A stretch of 64,000 nucleotides of DNA from DASPKM01 sp035628135 (lineage in GTDB: Bacteria > Bacteroidota > Bacteroidia > Chitinophagales > Chitinophagaceae): the NCBI GenBank assembly GCA_035628135.1, contig DASPKM010000001.1, positions 1 through 64,000 on the forward strand, read 5' to 3'. This document shows positions 25,681 through 35,025 of this stretch, one piece after another. The first letter of the stretch is position 1. Every line of letters starts with the position of its first letter. Position numbers and translations under genes: made by a program. The notes below the pieces were generated by a model. It was not told where the DNA came from. It ran no database searches and saw only the letters and a list, made by a program, of their open reading frames with translations.

Positions 25681-27219
25681 TTATGCCAATTGAATTGTAA
25701 GATGAATAAAAAACTCGCTGGGCGTATCCCGTATGATCAATTCATGGCGGTTGGGATACAACAGCTTCAGCCGCTGGCTAACATTCTCCAATCCAATCCC
25801 GCTCTTGTCTTTTTCAGGATCGGTGTGATGCCTGATGTGCTTGCTGTTGAACACGCCGAAGTAAAGTGTCTTGTCCTTGATTTCCAGCTTAACCTTTATG
25901 TGAGTAGGTTCCCTGAAGCTGATGCCGTGCTTGAATGCGTTTTCCACGAAAGGGATCAGTAACATCGGCGCTATCTGCAACATGTTTTCGCGGGAATCGA
26001 TGCTTGTTTGGATCGCTACATTTGGATTGCTGTCTGTACGCAATCTTTGAAGCGCGATGTAATTTTCCAGGTAATCTATTTCACGGGAAAGCGGGATCTT
26101 TTCCTGCATGTTCTCCTGCAACATAAACCGCATCATGTCGCCAAGCTTTTGAATTCCTTCGCTGGTGCGGTCGGCGTTTTCCTGGATAGCCGTCCCATAT
26201 AGGGTATTTAAAGCGTTGAACAAAAAATGGGGGTTGATCTGCGAACGCAGGAACTCTATGCTGGCGGTTGATTGCCTTAATTCTTTTTTCAGGACCGTTA
26301 CTTCCTCGTCTCCTTTTTGCTGCCGCTTGTACAGTAGCCAGGTCACCGGCACGGTAACAAAAGCCTGGAACATCGTATTGAAAGCACTGATGTTGAAAGC
26401 CATGTTTTCGCCTCCTTTCCACTCCACCAATATGAATAGCACCAACAGGAACAATGGAAAAAATGCCAGGGCGATGATCAGGGCAGACCATAGCAGGTAC
26501 GTAAGCAAAGGCCGTTTCCTGCCGAAAGCTGCTGGAATTACTTTATGAAAAGCGAACGAATAAAACAAGATCGAATAGGGGATCATGACCATCCACGCCA
26601 ACAGGAATTCCATATCGGTACCGGCTATCCGAAGCAGTAAAACAGTCACCAACCATATCATGGCGGCGGCAACAGCCTCGCGCCGGAAGAATGGATAGCG
26701 GCGGTGGATCGCATCCATTTTAGACATCACATACATACCGGTATATTTTATCGCCGTATAAATAAAAAAAAGCAGGAGTAGTTTGAATGTAAATGAAAAT
26801 CCATCATGGAATAATTTCAGGTTTACTTTAGCACTGTTTGCACCAGCGTACGCGTAAGCCTTTAGATAAGTATTTCCAATAAAGAAGGCGGCTCCCAAAG
26901 CCAGGACGGTCAGCGCCAGTAAGAGGAGGTTGCTGATGATAGCCTCGCGCTTCATGACTCTTGGGATGACTATAAAATTCAGGAACATGAAGGCGGCATA
27001 CATGCACAGGTACAAAGACACCACTGGAAAAAAATAGTTCCGGTAAAATGAAAAGGGAACGTTCACCTTTTCAAATTCAACTTTGTTCGGAACAGTTGCC
27101 ATTGCGCTCGCATCCCGTGCTTCGGTTACGAAAAAGAACAAGAAAAAAACAAACAATGTAGTAGAAGCCCAGAATTCAATCCTGGCAAAACCTCCCACAT
27201 TTTTTAGAAAGTTTAGCAT
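25681..27219 (-). CDS. LytS-type sensor histidine kinase (module 2)
   Basis: Kinase of 512 residues. The N-terminal 300 residues hold about eight predicted TM segments, more than the four of the other two kinases in the window, and no CxC loop. A short helix (LKKELRQSTASIEFL) leads to the H-box QINPHFLFNALNTLYG, the canonical form. The helix IPLSREIDYLENYIALQRLR, the N-box VENAFKHGISF and the G-box SGIGLENVSQRLKLLYP follow. It is probably in one operon with the regulator downstream. The signal it senses is unknown. Confidence 0.92.
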   Translation of the reverse strand: MLNFLKNVGGFARIEFWASTTLFVFFLFFFVTEARDASAMATVPNKVEFEKVNVPFSFYRNYFFPVVSLYLCMYAAFMFLNFIVIPRVMKREAIISNLLLLALTVLALGAAFFIGNTYLKAYAYAGANSAKVNLKLFHDGFSFTFKLLLLFFIYTAIKYTGMYVMSKMDAIHRRYPFFRREAVAAAMIWLVTVLLLRIAGTDMEFLLAWMVMIPYSILFYSFAFHKVIPAAFGRKRPLLTYLLWSALIIALAFFPLFLLVLFILVEWKGGENMAFNISAFNTMFQAFVTVPVTWLLYKRQQKGDEEVTVLKKELRQSTASIEFLRSQINPHFLFNALNTLYGTAIQENADRTSEGIQKLGDMMRFMLQENMQEKIPLSREIDYLENYIALQRLRTDSNPNVAIQTSIDSRENMLQIAPMLLIPFVENAFKHGISFREPTHIKVKLEIKDKTLYFGVFNSKHIRHHTDPEKDKSGIGLENVSQRLKLLYPNRHELIIRDTPSEFFIHLTIQLA

Positions 27220-27468
27220 TATGCATCCCTAATAGCCGGCAAAATACGCTGCAACCGCCCGGGCTGCCAGTTTAAGTGACGAAAGCGCCAAAAAATGTGT
27301 TGAATTCCCCGATTCTCCCGATGCAATGCCGATAAAGTTTTTTTGTTGCATTCCACAGGCTTGCAAAAGGATTCTGTCACATGGTTGCGGGCATTCGACA
27401 CATACATTCCATGCCCCGGTTTTTGTTGATTAACCTTGCTCCGATTTAATCATTATGAAACAAATCGT

Positions 27469-29910
27469 ATGAAGTCGTTTACCGCTTTCACTTTTTTCCT
27501 GTTTTTGATTGCCAGCGCTGTGGCGCAGGATACCGGTACGCTAACAGGCAGCGTTGTCAGCAAGACTTCCGGTTCCGCGGAAGGCGCTACTGTAGTGTTA
27601 TTGCGTGCCAATGATTCCGTTCCGGTCAAGAGAACAATGGCCGGTAAAGACGGTCAATACAAATTCGAAAGTATAGCCCATGGGAAATACATCATCGGCG
27701 TAACGGCGGCCGGCCACCAGCGGAGCTTTTCCAAAGTGGTCGAGTTGCAGCAAGGGCAGCAGTCGGTAACGGTTCCGCCGCTGCCCCTGATACCGGTGAA
27801 TAAAGAATTGGCCCGTGTAACTGTTACGGGCAAACGCCCATTGATTGAACAAAAGATCGACCGGACCATTGTGAATGTAGAGGCAATGGTGACCAATACC
27901 GGCGCGTCTGCGTTGGAGGTGTTGGAAAATGCGCCGGGCGTTACGGTTGACAAGGAAGGAAATATCAGTTTAAAGGGAAAGGACGGCGTGCAGGTACTAA
28001 TCGATGGGCGTCCATCGCAGTTAAGTGGTACGGACCTGGCCAATATGCTTCGCAATATGAACGCCAATCAACTGGACCAGGTGGAGATCATGACCAACCC
28101 GCCTGCCCGGTACGATGCATCGGGAACGGCCGGCATCATCAATATCAAAACAAAAAAGACCGTTACCGCGGGATCCAATGGCTCGGCAACTGTAACGTAC
28201 ATGCAAGGTAAATATCCAAAGGCAACCGAGTCTTTCAACTTCAACAGGAGGAGCAACAAGCTAAACCTGTTTACGAACTTAAGTCATGGATACCGCAGTG
28301 GTTTTGGAAAGATGCTGATTCAACGCAACATTCTTAGCGCCAATACCGGCGCGCTGGAGAATTATTTCGACCAGGTTGGCGACAGGATGATGGATGGCAA
28401 TGGCTTCAACGGCAAACTGGGGCTGGATTTTTTTGCAAGCAAACGAACCACTTTTGGATTCGTGCTCAATGGATCGGCCAGCAATCCCGAAGCACACAAT
28501 ACAAACGTTACAAGCATTTATTCACCGGGAAAAGAGTTGGAGCAGGTGACGAATGCCATTGTTAATAACGACCATCGTTCGAAATTATTCAATGGCAATC
28601 TTAATTTCCGAACAGTGTTGGATAAGGAAGGAAAGGAGCTCACGTCTGACTTTGATTTCACCATCTACGACTCGCGTACCAATCAATTCATGGTCAATTC
28701 CTATTTCGATGAGGCGGGCAATGCGCTTCAAAAGGCAGATACGTTATTGGGCAACCTTCCGCAGGAGATCAAAGTTTACAGCGGCCGGGTAGATTATTTG
28801 CACCCGCTGCAGAAAGGGGCCCGGTTTGAGGCCGGTATTAAAAGCAGCATCGTAAGAACAGACAATGATGCGGTATACGACAGCATAGAAAACGGGAATA
28901 TCATCCGGGATCAGGGCCGCAGCAACCACTTCGTGTACGAAGAGAATATAAATGCGGCGTATGCTAACCTGAGCACCTCGCTGTCTAAGAAATTAAGCGC
29001 ACAGCTTGGACTGCGGCTGGAGAATACAAACGCTAAAGGACGTCAACTGACCACCGGCGAGCAATTTACCAGGAACTATACGCAATTGTTCCCAACTGCT
29101 TACCTCCAGTACAAACTGGATGCTAAGAACACCATTCTCGTGAATTATGGGAGAAGGGTGCGCCGGCCTGGTTACCAGAGCCTGAATCCTTTTATCAGGT
29201 TCATCGACCGGTACACATACAGCAAGGGTAATCCCAACCTGGCGCCCCAGGTAAGCGATAATATAGAATTGTCTCATTCGTGGCGTAATATGATCACTAC
29301 TACTGTCAACTATTCTTTCACCGCGGATATTTTTGATAATGTTATTGAACAAAAAGGACAGGAGGCGTATTCAACTCCTGTGAACATCGCATCACTGCGC
29401 CAATATGGTCTTGCGGTAAGTGCCAATACGCCGGTTACCAAATGGTGGACGAGCAACATCAACATCAATCTATTCAATAATAAATATGAAGGCCCGGTGA
29501 ACAATACGACTGTTTCGTTGGGAGCAACGAGCTTTATTGTAAATACGGTGCAGCAGTTTAAGCTCAATAAAACGCTCACCGCCGAAATCAATGGCCGGTA
29601 CCGCAATGGCTGGTTCGAAGGAGTGGTGAGGGCAAGGCCCGTGGGATTTGTTGGCGCAGGTATCAGCCAGCAGATGCTGAAAGGAAAAGGCACGCTTCGG
29701 GTATTGGTACGGGATATATTCTATACTCAGAAGTTCAGGGGCAAGAGCAGGTACGGAAATGTAGACTTTAACTTCCAGGAGGCCAATGATAGCCGCGTAC
29801 TGTCTGTTGGGTTTACATACAGGTTCAGCAAGGGTAAAAAGATTACGCCTGTGAAAAGGACGGTGGGAAGCGCGAATGAAGAGCAGGAGCGAATTGGGGA
29901 TGAGAATTGA
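27469..29910 (+). CDS. Outer-membrane beta-barrel receptor (TonB-dependent-like, module 2)
   Basis: Protein of about 813 residues. The ATG at 27469 starts a signal peptide (MKSFTAFTFFLFLIASAVAQ); the longer frame would need a TTG. A carboxypeptidase-regulatory-like domain (TGSVVSKTSGSAEGATVVLL) precedes a plug (LEVLENAPGVTVDKEGNISL, then DQVEIMTNPPARYDASGTAG). The barrel ends in VGFTYRFSKGK and a charged tail (SANEEQERI) typical of this receptor family. It is related in layout to the receptor at 20304 and lies divergent from module 2. The 3' end nearly meets the convergent TPR gene (seven bases apart). Confidence 0.9.
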   Translation: MKSFTAFTFFLFLIASAVAQDTGTLTGSVVSKTSGSAEGATVVLLRANDSVPVKRTMAGKDGQYKFESIAHGKYIIGVTAAGHQRSFSKVVELQQGQQSVTVPPLPLIPVNKELARVTVTGKRPLIEQKIDRTIVNVEAMVTNTGASALEVLENAPGVTVDKEGNISLKGKDGVQVLIDGRPSQLSGTDLANMLRNMNANQLDQVEIMTNPPARYDASGTAGIINIKTKKTVTAGSNGSATVTYMQGKYPKATESFNFNRRSNKLNLFTNLSHGYRSGFGKMLIQRNILSANTGALENYFDQVGDRMMDGNGFNGKLGLDFFASKRTTFGFVLNGSASNPEAHNTNVTSIYSPGKELEQVTNAIVNNDHRSKLFNGNLNFRTVLDKEGKELTSDFDFTIYDSRTNQFMVNSYFDEAGNALQKADTLLGNLPQEIKVYSGRVDYLHPLQKGARFEAGIKSSIVRTDNDAVYDSIENGNIIRDQGRSNHFVYEENINAAYANLSTSLSKKLSAQLGLRLENTNAKGRQLTTGEQFTRNYTQLFPTAYLQYKLDAKNTILVNYGRRVRRPGYQSLNPFIRFIDRYTYSKGNPNLAPQVSDNIELSHSWRNMITTTVNYSFTADIFDNVIEQKGQEAYSTPVNIASLRQYGLAVSANTPVTKWWTSNININLFNNKYEGPVNNTTVSLGATSFIVNTVQQFKLNKTLTAEINGRYRNGWFEGVVRARPVGFVGAGISQQMLKGKGTLRVLVRDIFYTQKFRGKSRYGNVDFNFQEANDSRVLSVGFTYRFSKGKKITPVKRTVGSANEEQERIGDEN

Positions 29911-29917
29911 TGCAGTG

Positions 29918-31378
29918 CTAACGCAACCCACGCAATAATTCAATAGCCGGCCTTCTGACCAATTGGTAATCCAATTCATGCATCTGGTTCAGTTCTGCAA
30001 CTTTTTTCAGCAATGTCCTTGCTTCATTACTTCTTTTAGAAAGCAAATATGTTTTCGCAAGCCAGAATTGAACATAAGGATTGCCGGCATCGCATTGTTT
30101 CAGGAACGCTTCGGCGCCGGCAACATCCTTTTCCCGTAAATGGAGCTTTGTCAGTAATATTTTTGATTGGTCATCGGCATTCCCTTTTGCTGCAACGTAG
30201 GCTTCCAATGCTCGCCTGGCCTCTGCAGTATGCCCGCCGATATACAATGCGTAAGCATCATAATATAGTTTCAAGGCGGCTGTTTGTTTTTTTAATCCCT
30301 CGTTTTGTGTTTCATTTTGGACGAATGCATTCAGTTCCTGGTACGCTTCTTTTCCCCTGATAGTATCCCCATGCTCGAATAATATTCTCGTTGCATTGCT
30401 TAGCGCTAGAAAACGCTGTGTAAAACGGTTCTTTTGTTTTGCCGCAGCTCCGTGTTGCTTTAAAATTAAGATCGCTGAATCCACTTTCCCTTCGTCGAGA
30501 TAAGAGCATTGATAGGCATGCATGAGATGATACGATTCGCGTTCTGGTAAGGGCGTGGTTAACAGCGGGGCCAGGAATGCCCTCGCCTCAGCGTGGCGGT
30601 CTATAAAATTGAGATTGGTTGCTACCCCGAAGATGGACCATGCGTAGCCTGGATCGATGTCAAGCGCCTTCCTGTAGGCTTCTATCGATTCATGGAACCG
30701 GCCGCTCCGAAGCAGCATTTCTCCGTAGGCATCCCTCGGGTTGACCTTGCGCGGTTGTAAACTGATCAGCCGTAAAAGGACCCGTTCCGCATTTGCGAAG
30801 TCCTGTATTTCCATGTAAGCGAAGGCAAGATCATCCAGTGCGGTAAGATAGGTTGGTTTGAGCTGAACCGACTTTTCGAGGTGCTCGATGGCCTTTGCAT
30901 AATTTTTCCGCCCATGGTGATGGTTCATGTACCCATACAAATATTGCGCAATGGCATCTTCGGGATGCAATGCCACCAGTTTTTCAAAATAGCCGAACTC
31001 GTCTTCGCGTTTGCCGTTTCCATAAAAAGCATTCCGTCCCAGTATCCATAGGCGTTCTCCCTCCGACACCGAATTTATATGTTGCATTGCCCTGGTCATG
31101 TAAGCCGTTCGTTTTGAAAACTCTCCCTGTAACAGGGCGAGCTGCATGTATGCCAACGCAAAGCCTGTATCTTTCTCGAGCGCCTGCAGATACAGCTTTT
31201 CTGCTTCCTTTGTTTCGCTTTCGTCGGCAGCATGAAAGGCCTTCCTGAACAAAGCGATGGCCTCAGGATCTTTGGAGGTTACCGGTATCAGCGACTGGGC
31301 TTTCAGATTAACAGGAAACACGAATAATAAGATGATCAGAACGTGCAATAAAGGTTTCATCATACTGTATTCATTCAT
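29918..31378 (-). CDS. Exported tetratricopeptide-repeat protein
   Basis: Protein of 486 residues with a signal peptide (MMKPLLHVLIILLFVFPVNLKAQ); the annotated ATG is 31378, and those at 31363 or 31360 are equally plausible. At least five TPR units are seen, such as AEKLYLQALEKDTGFALAYM, AIEHLEKSVQLKPTYLTALD and SIEAYRKALDIDPGYAWSIF. It is a periplasmic or surface scaffold for protein contacts. No catalytic domain is visible. It is divergent from the third kinase operon and could be its target or partner. Confidence 0.85.
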   Translation of the reverse strand: MNEYSMMKPLLHVLIILLFVFPVNLKAQSLIPVTSKDPEAIALFRKAFHAADESETKEAEKLYLQALEKDTGFALAYMQLALLQGEFSKRTAYMTRAMQHINSVSEGERLWILGRNAFYGNGKREDEFGYFEKLVALHPEDAIAQYLYGYMNHHHGRKNYAKAIEHLEKSVQLKPTYLTALDDLAFAYMEIQDFANAERVLLRLISLQPRKVNPRDAYGEMLLRSGRFHESIEAYRKALDIDPGYAWSIFGVATNLNFIDRHAEARAFLAPLLTTPLPERESYHLMHAYQCSYLDEGKVDSAILILKQHGAAAKQKNRFTQRFLALSNATRILFEHGDTIRGKEAYQELNAFVQNETQNEGLKKQTAALKLYYDAYALYIGGHTAEARRALEAYVAAKGNADDQSKILLTKLHLREKDVAGAEAFLKQCDAGNPYVQFWLAKTYLLSKRSNEARTLLKKVAELNQMHELDYQLVRRPAIELLRGLR

Positions 31379-31475
31379 GCAGTGTGAATTATGCTGTTAA
31401 ACAATGAAAAGTTTGCCGTATAAGGATACAAAATCGATGACCTGCAGTCCTGCGCCGGTAACCCGCATGGTTTGA

Positions 31476-31514
31476 AGGTTGACCATATTATCGCTCTAAA
31501 TAGGCAGGTTGACC
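31476..31514. repeat. Direct repeat AGGTTGACC, 30 bases apart
   Basis: Two identical nonamers lie at 31476-31484 and 31506-31514, about three helical turns apart, some 60-100 bases before the third kinase gene. LytTR regulators bind paired 9-bp direct repeats with a central GTT, usually about one turn closer. This makes the pair a candidate autoregulatory site. Function is an inference. Confidence 0.45.
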
Positions 31515-31576
31515 GGCCAGGAATGCTGTTCACCGGTTAACTGAACAAACAACCCAATTGTTGTTATTTTTGATGG

Positions 31577-32599
31577 ATGTCAGCCGCCGGTTACCGCAAG
31601 GCCATATTAAATGAGAAGTTCATTCTCCTGCTTTTCTGGATCGTTTACCTGGCCGATTATTTTTATAAGCACCATTTCGATACCTGGAAGCTGTGGGTCC
31701 ATTTTGTATTTACCCTGAACTATGTAGTGCTGATTGCGTTTATCAACTATTTTCTACTCCCGAAATTTTTTTATAAGCGAAAGCATTTACAGTTCTTTCT
31801 GTTCACCTTCCTGGCTTTTTTTGCCACCTCGTTCATTGAGGAAAATGTGTTGGAGAACATTGTATTCCCTGCTACCTGTGGTTGTGGTCCCCCAAGTTTC
31901 ATGGGTACGTTGCGGGAAATCGGGGATTTTTTCCTTTATATTTTCCTGGGTGTGGGCTTTAAGATCGCATGGGATGCCCTTGAAAGACAAAAAGCTTATG
32001 AGCTTGTCAAAAAAGAAAAATTAGAAGCGGAGCTTAAATTCCTGAAGTTCCAGGTCAGTCCCCATATGTTGTTCAACAGCCTGAATAGTATTTATTCCTT
32101 CGCGCTGCACAGTTCCCCTAAGACCCCCGAGATGATCTTAAAGCTTTCAGACATTATGCGGTATTTGCTGTATGAATCTGCGGACGAACTGGTGAGCTTA
32201 AGCAAGGAATTGCAAGTATTGAAGGACTATGTATACCTGCAGGAATTGGCTATGGAACAAAGGGGCAGCGTAAGATTTGTCCAAAAAGGGGTTGCCGATG
32301 GTTATTTCATCGCGCCGCTGATATTGCTATCGTTCGTGGAGAATTGCTTTAAGCATAGCATGGACTCACAGATCAATAACATTGAAATAAATATATACAG
32401 CGAGGTACAGGACGGAGCGTTTACGTTCAGGACGGAAAATACTTTTTCTCCTGCTAAAAATGAACCTCCCGGCTTGGGTGGGGTGGGGCTGCAAAATGCA
32501 AGAAGAAGATTAGAACTATTATACCCTTCGAAGTATACCTTGCGTACCGAAGTTCTGGATAAATTGTATAAATTGGAACTTACCATTAACCTGGTATGA
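31577..32599 (+). CDS. LytS-type sensor histidine kinase with periplasmic CxC loop (module 3)
   Basis: Kinase of 340 residues with four predicted TM segments (about 13-30, 44-63, 72-88, 114-130). The loop before TM4 has C101-G-C103 (ATCGCGPPSF), exactly the positions of the Cys pair in the kinase at 19063. The H-box is QVSPHMLFNSLN, the N-box VENCFKHSM, and the G-box GGVGLQNARRRLELLYP. A TATTTTTG box (31565-31572) lies directly before the ATG. The next gene overlaps by ATGA, so translation is coupled. The signal is unknown. Confidence 0.92.
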   Translation: MSAAGYRKAILNEKFILLLFWIVYLADYFYKHHFDTWKLWVHFVFTLNYVVLIAFINYFLLPKFFYKRKHLQFFLFTFLAFFATSFIEENVLENIVFPATCGCGPPSFMGTLREIGDFFLYIFLGVGFKIAWDALERQKAYELVKKEKLEAELKFLKFQVSPHMLFNSLNSIYSFALHSSPKTPEMILKLSDIMRYLLYESADELVSLSKELQVLKDYVYLQELAMEQRGSVRFVQKGVADGYFIAPLILLSFVENCFKHSMDSQINNIEINIYSEVQDGAFTFRTENTFSPAKNEPPGLGGVGLQNARRRLELLYPSKYTLRTEVLDKLYKLELTINLV

Positions 32600-33294
32600 A
32601 TATTAAAGCCCTTGTAATAGAAGATCAGGTGCCGGCTCAAAGGGTAATTACAAAATACCTTGAAGATATTCCGGAAATTGAGCTGGCAGGAGTTTGCACG
32701 AATGCAATAGAGGCTACCGCTTACCTAAGAAATCATGCTATCGATCTTATTTTCCTTGACATCCATTTGCCGTTAATGTCGGGCCTCGACTTCTTAAAAA
32801 CGGTGAAGCATCCACCAATGGTGATCGTTACCACTGCTTATTCCGAATTTGCAATGCAGGGATATGAATTGAATGTGATCGATTACCTGCTAAAGCCATT
32901 TTCTTTTGAGCGTTTTATGCAGGCAGTAAACAAAGTTTTACTTCCCGGGTCCCGGCACGTTACCCGCCATGCTCCAACAGATGAATTGAAGCATGTTTTT
33001 GTGCGGAGCGACAAAGCGATCCATAAGGTTGAAATAAGCGAAATTCTATATTTACAATCCCAGGGGGATTTTGTGAGGATTGTCTGCGAAGCCCAGAAAT
33101 ACTTTGTAGCGCAGACATTAAAGCACTGGCTGTCGATATTGCCGGCGGGGAGATTTTTTAAGGTGCACAAATCATATGTAGTAAACGTTGAAAAGATTGA
33201 CAAAATAAAGGATGACCAGATCTATATTAAAACTTATTGTATTCCGATGGGGCGTTCGTTCAGGGAAGCTGTAGAGAAAATGATGCGTACCTGA
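32596..33294 (+). CDS. LytTR-family response regulator (module 3)
   Basis: Regulator of 232 residues, starting inside the stop codon of its kinase (ATGA overlap). Receiver with VIEDQVPAQ, phospho-acceptor Asp 55 (LIFLDIHLPLMSG), VTTAYSEFA and DYLLKPFSFERF. LytTR domain at about 135-232 (EILYLQSQGDFVRI, FKVHKSYVVNVEKID, CIPMGRSFREAV). No receptor gene is divergent here, unlike modules 1 and 2; the divergent gene is the TPR protein, and an unknown secreted protein follows 43 bases later. Confidence 0.93.
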   Translation: MNIKALVIEDQVPAQRVITKYLEDIPEIELAGVCTNAIEATAYLRNHAIDLIFLDIHLPLMSGLDFLKTVKHPPMVIVTTAYSEFAMQGYELNVIDYLLKPFSFERFMQAVNKVLLPGSRHVTRHAPTDELKHVFVRSDKAIHKVEISEILYLQSQGDFVRIVCEAQKYFVAQTLKHWLSILPAGRFFKVHKSYVVNVEKIDKIKDDQIYIKTYCIPMGRSFREAVEKMMRT

Positions 33295-33319
33295 AACTGC
33301 CAGGCAGCATTGAACTTTG

Positions 33320-33327
33320 TATCTTTA
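33320..33327 (+). promoter_or_regulatory. -7-like box TATCTTTA
   Basis: TATCTTTA lies ten bases before the start at 33338 and fits the Bacteroidota -7 element TAnnTTTG except for the last base. No clear TTG is found 19 or so bases upstream, so it is a weak promoter call. Confidence 0.4.
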
Positions 33328-33337
33328 GCGATATACT

Positions 33338-34033
33338 ATGCGACGCATTATTATTGTTTGTATTGCTGTTGTTTGCCTGACAAAGGCTTTTTCTCAAAAG
33401 ACAAAAGTCGTTTCCGATATTCTTACATATCAGCAGGTAAAGGCACTATTCCCCGATACGGTTTGTAAAAGACTGGGTATTGTCTTTCCAATATTCAGAG
33501 TGTATGCATACGCCGACAACGCGGGGAAATACTATTGCATATTATCGGAAAGTCAAAATGAAGTAACAGCAGACAAAGATACGTTTAGTCATAGCATTAA
33601 AGCGGTGAACGTGAGGATAAATAATGGCTCATTTATTAAACTGTGGGAGATCAGTGACCATATTGTCAGGAACGATAATGATGAAACCTCTATTTGGTTT
33701 TGGACAAAGTATATCGACTTTGACGATTATGATGGAGACAGTCTGGTGGAGCCGGTCATCATTTATGGAACGTGGGGCATTAATGGCTATGGCAATGGCC
33801 GGATAAAATTTATCATATATTATAAGGGCCGAAAAGTAGCTATACGGCATCAAAACGGTGATCTTGATTTTGAAAGGGAAACACTGGTAGACAAAGCCTT
33901 CTACCAGCTGCCCTCATCGCTGCAGGCAGCCATTAAGCAAAAGATGATGTTAATGGAGGAAGACGATCATGCGATTTTTCCTGGCGGATGGCAGAACGCG
34001 ATGCTGAATAAGAAGACGAGTTTTCAAGAATAA
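33338..34033 (+). CDS. Secreted protein of unknown function with an Asp-rich loop
   Basis: Protein of 231 residues with a signal peptide (MRRIIIVCIAVVCLTKAFSQ). The centre has an acidic loop (DFDDYDGDSLVEP) reminiscent of a calcium-binding DxDxDG loop and of secreted proteins with a D-x-DGD-x(2)-E motif. The rest has alternating beta strands. I do not recognise the family with confidence. It follows the third regulator by 43 bases and precedes the gene at 34060 by 26, so it could belong to either group. Confidence 0.65.
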   Translation: MRRIIIVCIAVVCLTKAFSQKTKVVSDILTYQQVKALFPDTVCKRLGIVFPIFRVYAYADNAGKYYCILSESQNEVTADKDTFSHSIKAVNVRINNGSFIKLWEISDHIVRNDNDETSIWFWTKYIDFDDYDGDSLVEPVIIYGTWGINGYGNGRIKFIIYYKGRKVAIRHQNGDLDFERETLVDKAFYQLPSSLQAAIKQKMMLMEEDDHAIFPGGWQNAMLNKKTSFQE

Positions 34034-34059
34034 GGACGCGCGATAGATAATACTATAAC

Positions 34060-34446
34060 ATGAAAAGACCAGTTAGAGTAAAGATCATAAATCCCCAAGA
34101 GATCCGCATGGGATCTCCTTTTAATTTATGCGGGATCGAACTGGAGGGATTGGATGAGATAGAACTTCCTAAAGGGAACTGGCAGGATAAATATGCTTGG
34201 TCTGGTGATTCTATAAAGTTGGTTCTTGTGAGATGGAACTTTGAAAGAAATGATCCTGGTTTTAGTTTTTTTATTATTGACACGGACACCGGAAATGTGA
34301 AACAAAGTGATAGGATCATGGGGTTGCTAAGGGAGTTGGAGATCATCGGAAGCACTATTAAATACAGGAAATTTCTATACGACAAGTCGAAGTCCGGGCA
34401 TCAGGCTTTATGCTGTGATATTGATGAGCAATATGAGCTTTTGTAA
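34060..34446 (+). CDS. Small cytoplasmic protein of unknown function, immunity-like
   Basis: Protein of 128 residues without signal peptide or membrane segment. It has a beta-rich, WD/propeller-blade-like pattern (LPKGNWQDKYAWSGDSIKLV, then FFIIDTDTGNVKQ). Such single-blade proteins are frequent among immunity proteins of polymorphic toxins, but I cannot name a family. No toxin gene lies beside it. First of four tandem small genes that look A+T-richer than their surroundings. Confidence 0.55.
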   Translation: MKRPVRVKIINPQEIRMGSPFNLCGIELEGLDEIELPKGNWQDKYAWSGDSIKLVLVRWNFERNDPGFSFFIIDTDTGNVKQSDRIMGLLRELEIIGSTIKYRKFLYDKSKSGHQALCCDIDEQYELL

Positions 34447-34512
34447 GACTTACTGTGTACAACAATACAGGCACTAAAAGGCGCAAAGCTTAGGTGGTTA
34501 AAAGGAACTTGT

Positions 34513-35013
34513 ATGAATAAAATCAGAGAGACATCACCTGACAAAGTCCACGGCAAATTAGTTAAGAACCGGCAAGGGGATTGTTTAAGCATCGCCTGCA
34601 ATGGGAAATACCTGGCTGCTATTATTTCAAACAAGTTCAACAAATATTATGACTTAACGCTTTTGGAGTACTACCGTGACGCGAAACCAGAATTTGATGA
34701 TTTTATAATGGGAAAGTTTTTTGGGACGCGGTTTGGGTCATGGGAAGATTTAACCTATGCTGTAAACGTAAGAATGATGGTCTGTATGTATATTGACACT
34801 AACGCTGATATCGAAAAGATAGGTTCAGTATGCCTTATCCCGACAATAGTAAAGGACGGTTACACATATCTGGACAACTTAGATGAATTGCTTGCTGTTT
34901 ATTTGGAAGAGTTGCCTATCAGGATTGAGAAAAGTAAAAACGCTGAGAAGTTTCCCGATCTGGCTTTCGTAAGTAAGCATTTAATAGACATGAAAAATAT
35001 TATTGAAGAATAA
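34513..35013 (+). CDS. Small protein of unknown function
   Basis: Protein of 166 residues, predicted cytoplasmic, with alternating strands and helices. Notable segments are GKYLAAIISNKFNKYYDLTL and VNVRMMVCMYIDTNADIEKI. No known domain recognised. It follows the previous gene after 66 bases and is followed by the next after 12. Sampled 60-base lines inside it hold 19 to 22 G or C, lower than in the neighbouring enzyme genes. Confidence 0.55.
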   Translation: MNKIRETSPDKVHGKLVKNRQGDCLSIACNGKYLAAIISNKFNKYYDLTLLEYYRDAKPEFDDFIMGKFFGTRFGSWEDLTYAVNVRMMVCMYIDTNADIEKIGSVCLIPTIVKDGYTYLDNLDELLAVYLEELPIRIEKSKNAEKFPDLAFVSKHLIDMKNIIEE

Positions 35014-35025
35014 TAGTAATATTTG

